Assembly (NCBI RefSeq): GCF_000295935.2
Contig: NZ_ALWO02000052.1
Span: 310,001 to 374,000 of the forward strand
DNA from: Indibacter alkaliphilus LW1
GTDB lineage: Bacteria; Bacteroidota; Bacteroidia; Cytophagales; Cyclobacteriaceae
Length of the DNA: 64,000 nt
Direction of reading: 5' to 3'
The position numbers were made by a program, and so were the translations under genes. Positions 8,691-16,894 of the stretch are shown here, one piece after another; the stretch's first letter is position 1, and the number at the start of each line of letters is the position of its first letter. The notes beneath the pieces are model-generated. The model saw nothing but the letters and a program-made list of their open reading frames with translations, searched no databases and had not been told where the DNA came from.

Positions 8691-9377
8691 ATGATTATTC
8701 TAATTGTGATTGTGTTCGCTGCTCTGGGTTTCATTGTGAGCAGAAAGCTAAAAAGTAAATTCAAAAAGTATTCACAGACCTCGCTCAAGGCGAATCTTTC
8801 AGGCAAAGAGATAGCAGAGCTGATGTTGGCTGATAACAATGTTTCGGATGTGAGAGTACTTTCGGTAGAAGGCCAACTAACAGACCACTATAATCCGGCT
8901 AACAAAACCGTAAACCTTAGTCCTGATGTATATTACGGACGAAATGCAGCTGCAGCTGCTGTAGCTGCTCACGAATGTGGTCACGCTATTCAACACGCCA
9001 CTGCATATACTTGGCTCAACCTCCGTTCGGCGATGGTGCCTGTCCAGAATGCAAGTGGTAAGATTTTGAATATCGTTTTAATAGCTTCTTTATTTGGTGG
9101 GGCTTTTATAGGACTTCCTTATGAAATCATCGGATTCATTATAGTTGGCGCATATGGTATCATGACTTTATTTACTCTGGTAACTCTGCCAGTAGAATTT
9201 GACGCAAGTGCCAGGGCTTTGGCTTGGGTAAAGGAACGTAATGTGGTGACTCCTGAGGAATATGGCATGTCAAAAGACGCTCTGAAGTGGGCTGCAATGA
9301 CCTATGTAGTAGCAGCTTTAGCAGCATTGGCTACATTGGCTTACTATATAATGATCTTCTTTGGAAATAGAGATTAA
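8691..9377 (+). CDS. YugP-type membrane zinc metallopeptidase
   Basis: Membrane-bound neutral zinc peptidase of the YugP/Zn_peptidase_2 family. An N-terminal helix (2-18) is followed by a soluble part with the zinc motif AHECGHAIQHA (HExxH-like, as HECGH) and then two or three hydrophobic helices. PVEFDASARALAW carries the downstream acidic zinc ligand region typical of the family. At 228 residues it is normal. Substrates are not known. It is 32 nt after the flippase-like gene and ends in a good terminator. Confidence 0.88.
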   Translation: MIILIVIVFAALGFIVSRKLKSKFKKYSQTSLKANLSGKEIAELMLADNNVSDVRVLSVEGQLTDHYNPANKTVNLSPDVYYGRNAAAAAVAAHECGHAIQHATAYTWLNLRSAMVPVQNASGKILNIVLIASLFGGAFIGLPYEIIGFIIVGAYGIMTLFTLVTLPVEFDASARALAWVKERNVVTPEEYGMSKDALKWAAMTYVVAALAALATLAYYIMIFFGNRD

Positions 9378-9415
9378 AAATTCGGAAACTCAATTTCCAC
9401 AAATGAGTTTACTTT

Positions 9416-9446
9416 AAGGGGCAAGAAATTGTCCCTTATTTTTTTT
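9416..9446 (+). terminator. Terminator after the YugP-type peptidase
   Basis: AAGGGGCAA (9416-9424), loop GAAA, TTGTCCCTT (9429-9437), a 9-bp stem with one G-T pair, followed by a run of eight T. Confidence 0.75.
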
Positions 9447-9489
9447 GTACTTATATTCCAAACCAAAATCAATTAACCCAAATATCAAT

Positions 9490-10629
9490 ATGAATTTTCA
9501 ATATTCGGAGGAGCACTTGGCAGTGCGGGATGCAGCTAGAGACTTTGCCCAGACAGAGCTGTTAGATGGAGTAATCGAAAGAGATACTGAGGCAAAATTC
9601 CCTTATGAGCAGATCAAGAAAATGGGAGAGCTTGGATTTATGGGAATGATGGTAGATCCTAAGTATAATGGCGGAGGTATGGATACTGTGTCCTATGTAC
9701 TTGCCATGGAAGAAATTTCAAAGATAGATGCTTCGGCCTCTGTTTCCATGTCAGTCAACAACTCTCTGGTCTGCTGGGGGCTGGAAAAATATGGCACAGA
9801 AGCACAAAAAGAAAAATATCTCAAGAAGCTTGCAACAGGCGAAGTAATCGGAGCATTCTGCCTTTCTGAACCAGAAGCAGGGTCTGATGCCACTTCGCAA
9901 AAAACCACTGCAGAGTTGGATGGAAACTATTATTTATTGAATGGAACCAAAAACTGGATTACCAACGGCAATACAGCCAGTATTTACCTGGTGATAGCAC
10001 AAACAGATCCTGCAAAAGGTCACAAAGGCATTTCAGCATTTATTGTTGAAAGAGAGTGGGAAGGATTTGTGGTCGGTAAAAAAGAAGACAAACTAGGTAT
10101 AAGGGGCTCTGATACGCATTCTTTGATGTTTACTGATGTCAAGGTCCCCGTAGAAAACAGGATAGGTGAAGAAGGTTTTGGGTTTAGGTTTGCGATGGAA
10201 ACCCTCAATGGAGGGCGTATTGGAATAGCTGCGCAGGCTTTGGGGATCGCATCCGGAGCTTATGAATTGTCCTTGGCCTATTCCAAAGAAAGGAAGGCAT
10301 TTGGAAAACCTATCAGTCAGCATCAAGCCATTCAATTTAAATTGGCCGATATGGCTACCCAGATAGAGGCAGCTAGGTTATTGGTATTGAAATCTGCCTG
10401 GTTGAAAGACCAAGGGAAAGACTATGCAGATGCCAGTGCAATGGCAAAGTTATATGCTTCAGAAGTAGCGATGAATGTTACCGTGGAGGCAGTTCAAGTT
10501 CACGGAGGCTATGGATATGTCAAAGAATACCATGTGGAAAGATTAATGCGCGATGCTAAAATCACCCAGATTTATGAAGGTACCAGTGAGATTCAAAAAA
10601 TAGTCATATCAAGAAGCATTTTAAGATAA
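9490..10629 (+). CDS. Acyl-CoA dehydrogenase (short/branched-chain type)
   Basis: FAD enzyme that introduces the alpha-beta double bond into an acyl-CoA in fatty-acid or branched-chain amino-acid breakdown. The 379 residues are typical. Motifs: AFCLSEPEAGSDATS (flavin contact), NGTKNWITNG, ERKAFGKPISQHQAIQFKLADM, VQVHGGYGY, and QIYEGTSEIQ with the catalytic Glu of the short-chain/butyryl class. The ATG at 9490 starts MNFQYSEEHLAVRD as in homologues; an upstream TTG in frame is less likely. Electron acceptor genes (etfAB) are not in this window. Confidence 0.94.
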   Translation: MNFQYSEEHLAVRDAARDFAQTELLDGVIERDTEAKFPYEQIKKMGELGFMGMMVDPKYNGGGMDTVSYVLAMEEISKIDASASVSMSVNNSLVCWGLEKYGTEAQKEKYLKKLATGEVIGAFCLSEPEAGSDATSQKTTAELDGNYYLLNGTKNWITNGNTASIYLVIAQTDPAKGHKGISAFIVEREWEGFVVGKKEDKLGIRGSDTHSLMFTDVKVPVENRIGEEGFGFRFAMETLNGGRIGIAAQALGIASGAYELSLAYSKERKAFGKPISQHQAIQFKLADMATQIEAARLLVLKSAWLKDQGKDYADASAMAKLYASEVAMNVTVEAVQVHGGYGYVKEYHVERLMRDAKITQIYEGTSEIQKIVISRSILR

Positions 10630-10647
10630 ACCAAACTTCTTTTATTC

Positions 10648-10690
10648 ATAGGGCATAATAACATGATTTTATGCCCTATTTTTATTTTTT
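10648..10690 (+). terminator. Terminator after acyl-CoA dehydrogenase
   Basis: ATAGGGCATAA (10648-10658) pairs with TTATGCCCTAT (10669-10679) around a 10-nt loop, then a T-rich tract. Confidence 0.75.
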
Positions 10691-10710
10691 TTGATTTTTT
10701 ATTTAATAAT

Positions 10711-10743
10711 TCTGCTCAGATATAGAAAATTATTATAGTTTTG
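10711..10743 (+). promoter_or_regulatory. Promoter of the AraC-family regulator
   Basis: TCTG (10711-10714), a 21-nt spacer and TAGTTTTG (10736-10743). The -7 box is a full match to TAnnTTTG and the -33 box has one mismatch. The ATG is 26 nt downstream. Confidence 0.5.
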
Positions 10744-10769
10744 GAAAAAAACCCTATACAGCCTATATC

Positions 10770-11702
10770 ATGGAATATTACAATAAAGTCATTGAATCAG
10801 TTGGAGTCCGCTTTTTAAGGGGAAATAACTACAGAATTGAGAAGCCTGTTTCCGTTCTGGATTACCAAGATTCTGAGAATACATTGATATTGCTTCATCA
10901 AGGAAGCCTGAAATTTGGAGATGAGCAGGAACTGGTCAATGAAGGAGAAATCTTGTTCATTCCGGCAGCAAGAAAAACTTCAGTTTCATTTGGAACCACT
11001 TCCAAAAAAAATGAAGTAATCAATGAAGCCTTTTTGGACAACAAGAGAAAGTATCTTCAAACAATAAGCTTTAAGGATATCAAAAATATGGACGAAGACT
11101 GTGTGACTATCGTCACCTTCGAAGCCAAGGTTTTTGATGTGGTCAATTTTTTCAATTCTTTAGGAATACCTCCCTTTGCGATCAGGTTCAATGACAGGAT
11201 TGCGACTATCACTGAGGATATGGTGAAGGAAACAGAGCAAAGCACGCCCGGAAAAGAAAGGGTGATGAAGATACATACCGAATTGTTGGTGATTGAGATA
11301 GTAAGGCATATCCTGAAAAACAGACTGTTTATGGAAGAACTTTCCACAAACAGCACTTATTTCAAAGACCCGAGATTGATCGAGCTTTTCAATTATATCA
11401 AGAAAAATATTGGGGGAGACCTTTCCAATAAGGTACTGGCAAAAGTGGCCAATGTATCGGAAGATTATGTGGGTCAATATTTCAAAATGCTTACAGGCAT
11501 CAATCCACAGGATTATATTGAGTATCAAAGAATGGAAGCTGCAGTTGAGCTGTTAAGGACTTCCAAGAAAAGTATTAGAGATATAGGGAAAGAAGTGGGC
11601 TATAAAGACACAGCTTATTTCTGTAGAAGATTCAAAATGATGTATGGATTACCTGCCGGTAAAATGAGAAGAAGAGAGTCCCTCATTAATGTCCAAAGTT
11701 AA
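10770..11702 (+). CDS. AraC-family transcriptional regulator
   Basis: DNA-binding regulator. The N-terminal half (about 20-150) looks like a cupin-type ligand domain (ILLHQGSLKFGDEQELVNEGEILFIPA). The C-terminal 100 residues hold two helix-turn-helix motifs: LSNKVLAKVANVSEDYVGQYFK and IRDIGKEVGYKDTAYFCRRFK, ending with the usual YGLPAGKMRRR. The 310-residue length is normal. It is monocistronic, with its own promoter and terminator, so its targets cannot be inferred from neighbours. Confidence 0.92.
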   Translation: MEYYNKVIESVGVRFLRGNNYRIEKPVSVLDYQDSENTLILLHQGSLKFGDEQELVNEGEILFIPAARKTSVSFGTTSKKNEVINEAFLDNKRKYLQTISFKDIKNMDEDCVTIVTFEAKVFDVVNFFNSLGIPPFAIRFNDRIATITEDMVKETEQSTPGKERVMKIHTELLVIEIVRHILKNRLFMEELSTNSTYFKDPRLIELFNYIKKNIGGDLSNKVLAKVANVSEDYVGQYFKMLTGINPQDYIEYQRMEAAVELLRTSKKSIRDIGKEVGYKDTAYFCRRFKMMYGLPAGKMRRRESLINVQS

Positions 11703-11726
11703 TTCTCTGGATTTCATCCAAAATAA

Positions 11727-11759
11727 AAAAGCCGCAACTGAAAAACAGTTGCGGCTTTT
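11727..11759. terminator. Bidirectional terminator between araC-like gene and SurA operon
   Basis: Perfect 14-bp stem AAAAGCCGCAACTG / CAGTTGCGGCTTTT with loop AAAAA. The A/T ends give a U-run on either strand, serving the two convergent units. Confidence 0.9.
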
Positions 11760-11778
11760 ATTAAATCTACATCAAGGA

Positions 11779-13164
11779 TTATTTGAGCACTTCGCATCTG
11801 TCATAAGCAGGATCTATATCGATAAATACATCCTCTTTGGCTCCGACAAACCACCTGCTCAAGATCCCATCTTCTTTTTTCCTTCTAGCAGCTTGCTTTA
11901 GTTTTTCGTAATCATCATCCATATTGGCTCTGTGGGCTGGATATCTTTCTTTGTAATAAAGTATCCTTACCTTGGTGCCTTCTCTTTCATCTTCGAATCT
12001 CATTGGTCTGGTAATGGTCCCTACTTCCATGGAATCTAGTGTAAAGTAAAGCACCGGATCTTCAAGGGTACGTAAGGTCAGCCTATTGGATTGATTTTGG
12101 GGATCTGAAAAATAACCCCCATTATCTGAGGTAGGTCTGTCATCGGAATGTTGTTTGGCAGCCTTTGCAAATTCTATTTTATTGTCTACAATTTCCTGTC
12201 TCAAGCTGTCCAGATACCTTTCAGCTTTTTTGATATCGTCTTCAGAAGGCAATGGGCGTAAAAGTATATGCCTAGAGTTGAAAGTGTTACCTCTTCTTTC
12301 CAAAAGCTGTATTAAGTGAAAACCAAAAGCGGTTTCTACCGGCTCACTGATTTCTCCAGGTCTTAGCCCTAGAGCCGTCGCCTCAAACTCAGGCGCCAAC
12401 TCACCTCTTCTGAAAAAACCCAGTTCACCACCTTGAGCAGCAGAACCAGGATCTTCTGAAAAAGTGGTAGCCAAAGTCTGAAAATCTGATTCTCCACTTT
12501 GAATCTGTTCTTTGAATCCTCTCATTTTGGCAATGATACCATCTTTTACACTTTGGGAGACATCAGGTTTTTTGACAATCTGACCTACTGTCACTTCAGC
12601 AGAGAAAAATGGCAATGAATCTCTTGGGATACTTGTGTAAAATTTTCTGACTTCAGAAGGAGAGATAGTCAATCCCTGCGTAATTTTTTGCTGCATCTTT
12701 TGAACAGTAAGCTGTTCTTTCAATTGTTCTTCGATTTCGGATTTCAGCTGATCGGCCGTTTTGCCGTATATCTCGGCAAGAATTTCTTCATCTCCTCCAA
12801 ACTGCTGCATAACCATGGATAGCCGCTGATCTGCCTGGAACATAACTTCAGCATCAGTAACTGTGATGGAGTCAAGTTCAGCTTTGGCAACCATAAGTTT
12901 ATTGATCAGCAATGACTCAAATACCTCACACCTAGTGGGTGCCTCAAAACCCTGTTGGGATTGGGCAATAGCCTCTAGGTAAGCTTGCTGTACATCTGAT
13001 TCCAGTACAATGTAATTGTTGACCTTGGCTACGATTTTGTCCAGAACTTGACCCGAGGTAGGTGTGGCCGGACTGCTGTTTTCTGCTTCGGCAGTTTGCG
13101 CATGTGCCATTGAGGATGCAGCAAATAGAACAAAAGACAAAACAAGGTTTTTTAAGCTACTCAT
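11779..13164 (-). CDS. SurA-like periplasmic peptidyl-prolyl isomerase
   Basis: Periplasmic chaperone/isomerase for outer-membrane proteins. Signal peptide SSLKNLVLSFVLFAASSMAHA, then a SurA-type N-terminal chaperone region (about 40-170), a canonical parvulin domain (FQTLATTFSEDPGSAAQGGE, FFRRGELAPEFE, AFGFHLIQLLERR) and a second, more divergent parvulin repeat starting NSRHILLRP. 461 residues. The ATG at 13164 overlaps the previous gene's TAG by 8 nt (ATGAGTAG), which decides the start over ATG 13179 and GTG 13194. Last gene of the three-gene operon. Confidence 0.9.
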   Translation of the reverse strand: MSSLKNLVLSFVLFAASSMAHAQTAEAENSSPATPTSGQVLDKIVAKVNNYIVLESDVQQAYLEAIAQSQQGFEAPTRCEVFESLLINKLMVAKAELDSITVTDAEVMFQADQRLSMVMQQFGGDEEILAEIYGKTADQLKSEIEEQLKEQLTVQKMQQKITQGLTISPSEVRKFYTSIPRDSLPFFSAEVTVGQIVKKPDVSQSVKDGIIAKMRGFKEQIQSGESDFQTLATTFSEDPGSAAQGGELGFFRRGELAPEFEATALGLRPGEISEPVETAFGFHLIQLLERRGNTFNSRHILLRPLPSEDDIKKAERYLDSLRQEIVDNKIEFAKAAKQHSDDRPTSDNGGYFSDPQNQSNRLTLRTLEDPVLYFTLDSMEVGTITRPMRFEDEREGTKVRILYYKERYPAHRANMDDDYEKLKQAARRKKEDGILSRWFVGAKEDVFIDIDPAYDRCEVLK

Positions 13165-14062
13165 ATATTTTAAACTCATTATTTTCAAGTGCACGATTAT
13201 AAATTTCTTTTTGGAGCTCTTCTATCAGTGTTACTCTTTTCTTATTCAGCAGGATTTTAGAAATTTCATTTTTCACAAATTCCACTGGAGGAATCTGATC
13301 CTGCAATTTATATTCCAGTATCCGAAAGTAGTAAATGTATCTCTCGTCATCTACCTTAATTAGCTTGTTATTTCTGACCAACCCCACTTTATTCGGGTGA
13401 TCTGCAAGTGGAGTGTTTAAGATGATGTCTCCAAACCTCACCCAAGTGGAATCCTCTAAATAGAAATTACTCGCAAATTTCAGGGCAATTTCGTTGATGT
13501 TTTCTTTTTCAGCCCCTTCAGGTCTCGTTAACAACCTTTCCAAAGTTGGGTTTTGGTTGCTGCTTTTATCCATTTTCAGAAAATTACAGCGAACTATAAT
13601 TTCTTTCAATCCAAAATTTTCCTTATTCGCTTCATAGTATTTTTGAATCTCTTCAAATGGAATAGAATCCTTTATGTTGTCTTCCAAATATGCCTTCTCG
13701 AATTCATAAACCATCAGTGCATATTTGTAATCCAGCAGTTTTCGGTTCAGCTCAGCTTCATCAAAGGACATTGATTTACCGGCCTCTCTGATCATCAGTT
13801 GTTTTTTAATCCAGGATTGGATATACCTGTTGATGATTCCAGAACTGTCGGCCTTGCTAAGGCCTTTGGTAGGAAGTGATTCAAGTTCTGACTTCTTCAG
13901 TTTTTGTCCATCTACTTCTGCTACCGTTGGGTTTTCTTCTTCATCTTCATCTGTGCCTTTGATTTTGAAAAGATCACAGGAATTCAAGATGAATAGAGAT
14001 AAGATCAAAGTAATCTTACCTATCCACCAAAGATTCGTAAATTTTCTTTTTTTCATCCTCAT
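13157..14062 (-). CDS. SurA-operon lipoprotein without an isomerase domain
   Basis: Predicted lipoprotein: TLILSLFILNSCDLF has a lipobox (LNSC). After an acidic linker, the part around 45-150 resembles the SurA/PpiC N-terminal chaperone fold (VAEVDGQKLKKSEL, then helices with IKKQLMIREAGK). No parvulin active-site segment (SxDPGSAxxGGxLG, GYHII) is seen. Its likely role is a chaperone partner of the flanking isomerases; this is inference from context. ATGs at 14062 and 14056 are both possible; the first overlaps the upstream gene by 47 nt. Confidence 0.75.
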   Translation of the reverse strand: MRMKKRKFTNLWWIGKITLILSLFILNSCDLFKIKGTDEDEEENPTVAEVDGQKLKKSELESLPTKGLSKADSSGIINRYIQSWIKKQLMIREAGKSMSFDEAELNRKLLDYKYALMVYEFEKAYLEDNIKDSIPFEEIQKYYEANKENFGLKEIIVRCNFLKMDKSSNQNPTLERLLTRPEGAEKENINEIALKFASNFYLEDSTWVRFGDIILNTPLADHPNKVGLVRNNKLIKVDDERYIYYFRILEYKLQDQIPPVEFVKNEISKILLNKKRVTLIEELQKEIYNRALENNEFKIYE

Positions 14063-16019
14063 TGATTTGGACGAGATAGCTTTCCTTGAGCGATGATATC
14101 ATTTGCTTATCTAAGAATTCCTGGTAATCCTGAATTACCTTGCCTCTTGTCTCAGTAAACTTTTTGACCCCAGGGGGGATTTTGTCACCCAAGACGAGGA
14201 AAGTTGTCTTTCCGTTGTGTTTCATTTCCTGAAACTTCTTGCTTAAGTCAGCCTTGCTGAGAACAGGGTGCGTCTCAACTTCAAACTCTCCCTCACTCAT
14301 GGTAAAAGACAATGGGTCGTCTAGAAGGAATGTGTTCTCCAATCTATCTGATAAATCAGTTTTGTATTCTTTGCCGGTTAAGAATCTCCTTACAGCTGGG
14401 GTCTTCTCCTCTTGCCCCATCTGCACGATTACAGCCTTGGCTCTTTGTTTCCACTGATACCTTTCTTTATTCTCTTCGTAAAATTCAATCTGTCCCAGAC
14501 TGTCTTCCAAGGCTTTTTGCCAAACCCTTTCATTCATCAGAGAAAATAAAAGAATGCCGTCTCTATATTCATTTAAAAGCATTCTGTAATCTTCGTTATT
14601 GGCAGTAAGGTCCTTTACCTCTGTTTCATTAAGCGTAACCTCTATATACTTATCAAACCATGTTTCAAAGTAATTATTGTTACCAACTCTTACCGGGCTT
14701 CTTTCTGAGCCAATAAATTCCAGAAAATCAGCGACTGTGTTTTTACCATGATTGGTCTCAAATAAGACGCTATCCAAAAAGCCACCTTTTTCGAGTGCTG
14801 AAGCGGCTTCTCTATTTCCCTTGTCAAATATATTTCTTAACTCAGCAGTTAATGCTTCATTTTCATTGAACCCATACCTGGATTTTTGGATGGCTGTGAC
14901 TTGGGACTGAATCAATGAAGCCCTACTATCCCTCAAAATCCGGGATTTTATCTGGGCTTCCATTTCCTCAAATTCAGCAAGTGGTTTTCTGTCCTCCAAT
15001 CGTATAATATGGTAACCGTATGCTGTCTTAACAGGGCTTGATATTTCACCGATCTCATTCAGGTTGAAAGCCACACGTTCAAATTCCGGGATTACTGATC
15101 CCAATCCTATCCATGGCAACTTACCTCCTGAATCCTTGCTTCCCAAGTCCTCAGAGTACATTTTACAGATGTCCTCCCATAAGCTTTCAGGCTTTTGAAG
15201 TTCTGAATAAATATCCCCGATTTTCCTGAGGGCTCTTTCCTCAGACACAGGATCTCCGGACTGGGATCTTACAAGAATATGGGATACCCTGATTTCTCCA
15301 GGGTTGGGTTTTCTGTCTTCCAATTTGATGATATGATATCCAAAATTGGTTAATACCGGGTCAGATATTTCACCAATCTCAAGTCCATAGGCTGCATCTT
15401 CAAACTGATAGACCATTTGCAAAGCACTGAAATAACCCAAACTGCCTTGGTTATCTTTTGCTGAAGGGTCATCAGAATGTTCCAAAGCCAATTGATTGAA
15501 ATCTGCACCAGCTTCAGCTTCCTCTTTGAGCTTAAGGGCCATTCTTAAGACAGCCACACTGTCTTCCCTTCCAGCGTTAGTCGGAAACTGTAAAAGAATA
15601 TGGCTGGCCTTGAGTACTTCCCCCATTCTGTTGTAAGCTTTCATCAGCTCTCCTTCTTGAAGCGAATTTCTGACCAAATAGGGTTTGATCAGGTCTTCTT
15701 TGAACATTTCAAACTCTTTTCTGAAATCTTCAAGGGTATCCAGACCAAGTCTTTCCGCTTCCTTTACCTTGAGCTTGTAATTGACAAAAAGGTCAAAATT
15801 TTCCTCAAAGTCTTTTTCTGATATACTGGCTTCATTTTGTTGAAATTCCCTGTTTTTGGAGAGCAGATACAGAAACTCTGAGGGGTAGATTTCCTCACCT
15901 TCAATGGTGAGCAGGGCAGATGGTGATTCTACTTGATTCTCCTCAGTAATTACTGTTGTCTTTGGACTACAGGAAAAAACGAGAATTAATAGAGAATACC
16001 ATAAGGACTTTTTATTCAT
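14016..16019 (-). CDS. Lipoprotein peptidyl-prolyl isomerase with two parvulin domains
   Basis: Envelope foldase of the PpiC/SurA class. MNKKSLWYSLLILVFSCSPK is a lipoprotein signal with Cys at residue 17, which supports the ATG at 16019 over an earlier in-frame codon. Two tandem parvulin domains are clear: HILLQFPTNAGREDS ... DDPSAKDNQGSLGYF ... FGYHIIKLEDRKP and SHILVRSQSGDPVSE ... EDLGSKDSGGKLPWIG ... YGYHIIRLEDRKP. A C-terminal helical region of about 300 residues follows, unlike SurA. First gene of the operon, 667 residues. Confidence 0.9.
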   Translation of the reverse strand: MNKKSLWYSLLILVFSCSPKTTVITEENQVESPSALLTIEGEEIYPSEFLYLLSKNREFQQNEASISEKDFEENFDLFVNYKLKVKEAERLGLDTLEDFRKEFEMFKEDLIKPYLVRNSLQEGELMKAYNRMGEVLKASHILLQFPTNAGREDSVAVLRMALKLKEEAEAGADFNQLALEHSDDPSAKDNQGSLGYFSALQMVYQFEDAAYGLEIGEISDPVLTNFGYHIIKLEDRKPNPGEIRVSHILVRSQSGDPVSEERALRKIGDIYSELQKPESLWEDICKMYSEDLGSKDSGGKLPWIGLGSVIPEFERVAFNLNEIGEISSPVKTAYGYHIIRLEDRKPLAEFEEMEAQIKSRILRDSRASLIQSQVTAIQKSRYGFNENEALTAELRNIFDKGNREAASALEKGGFLDSVLFETNHGKNTVADFLEFIGSERSPVRVGNNNYFETWFDKYIEVTLNETEVKDLTANNEDYRMLLNEYRDGILLFSLMNERVWQKALEDSLGQIEFYEENKERYQWKQRAKAVIVQMGQEEKTPAVRRFLTGKEYKTDLSDRLENTFLLDDPLSFTMSEGEFEVETHPVLSKADLSKKFQEMKHNGKTTFLVLGDKIPPGVKKFTETRGKVIQDYQEFLDKQMISSLKESYLVQINEDEKKKIYESLVDR

Positions 16020-16033
16020 ATAGAAAGGCTTGC

Positions 16034-16084
16034 CAAATTTATACTGCAATGTTACAAATTTAAATGAAGAATAACGGGCTCAAA
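16034..16084 (-). promoter_or_regulatory. Promoter region of the SurA-like operon
   Basis: Two identical TAAATTTG boxes read on the minus strand at 16062-16055 and 16041-16034. The distal one has TTTG at 16084-16081 with an 18-nt spacer. Either could start the operon; the nearer box ends 14 nt before the ATG. Confidence 0.5.
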
Positions 16085-16109
16085 CTGATATTCAACCAAT
16101 AATTAACAA

Positions 16110-16526
16110 TTATTTGGATACTACATTTTTAAACAATCTACAGATATTTTTGGTGCCGTTTGATTCAAACTCGATTTTGTCCATGATTCTTTTGACAAGC
16201 ATGATGCCTAATCCACCTTTTCTTTTGGCTTTGATGACATGGGTGATATTAGGTTCTTGGTATTCGAGTATATTGAAGCCTCTGCCGTAATCTTTGATTT
16301 CAAAAATCAGCGAGTTCCCATTATTGTTGACATTGAGTTCTATGTATTCGGAAGGATTACATTCATGTGAATGGATAATGAGATTGGCACAAACTTCTTC
16401 CACCGCCAAAATCACCTGTAAACTATCCACTTCAGAAAGTGAGGTTTCTTTAAGCCTGGAATCCAGAAATTGCCTTAAATGGGCCAGCTGATCCGTATCG
16501 CAATATAGCCTTAACTCTTTATTCAT
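16110..16526 (-). CDS. HATPase anti-sigma-type kinase (RsbW/SpoIIAB-like)
   Basis: Serine kinase/switch protein with a GHKL ATPase fold (HATPase_c_2), 138 residues. The N-box helix VILAVEEVCANLIIHSH is clear, followed by DYGRGFNILEY (G1) and KGGLGIMLVKRIMDKIEF (G2). In partner switching such proteins phosphorylate the STAS antagonist and otherwise hold a target. The target here is unknown: no sigma factor lies in the cluster. Its ATG overlaps the STAS gene's stop by 4 nt. Confidence 0.88.
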   Translation of the reverse strand: MNKELRLYCDTDQLAHLRQFLDSRLKETSLSEVDSLQVILAVEEVCANLIIHSHECNPSEYIELNVNNNGNSLIFEIKDYGRGFNILEYQEPNITHVIKAKRKGGLGIMLVKRIMDKIEFESNGTKNICRLFKNVVSK

Positions 16527-16861
16527 TTCAATTCTTCTATGGCTTCTTCCTCGGAGCTTTTGATGGCCATTAATTTGTCCAAACCAAGAATAACAAAAAC
16601 TTGGTAGACCTTTTCCTGTAAGCCATAGATGACCAGTTTTATATTTTTTTCCTGAAATTCTTCCAAATAAGACATAAATACGCCTAGACCGGCAGAGGAA
16701 ATGTAGTCAAGCTGCCTGGCATCTACCAAAATGCGGTCAATCCCTTCATCCAATACGCTCTGAATGGCACCGTCCAACTCTACTGAATTGCTTGCATCTA
16801 CTTCCCCCTCAAGCTGAAGGGTCGAGTAATTTGCTTCCTTGATATTCTTTATGTCCAGCAT
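16523..16861 (-). CDS. STAS-domain anti-sigma factor antagonist (RsbV/SpoIIAA-like)
   Basis: A 112-residue single STAS domain. The phosphorylation-site segment DARQLDYISSAGLGVFMSYL has the conserved Ser-Ser-Ala-Gly-Leu motif. Dephosphorylated by the SpoIIE-type phosphatase encoded upstream and rephosphorylated by the HATPase downstream, on the known model. ATGA overlap with the kinase gene indicates coupled translation. Confidence 0.9.
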   Translation of the reverse strand: MLDIKNIKEANYSTLQLEGEVDASNSVELDGAIQSVLDEGIDRILVDARQLDYISSAGLGVFMSYLEEFQEKNIKLVIYGLQEKVYQVFVILGLDKLMAIKSSEEEAIEELK

Positions 16862-16894
16862 GTTAAAATATACGCTTTATAATTGCTTTGGTTC

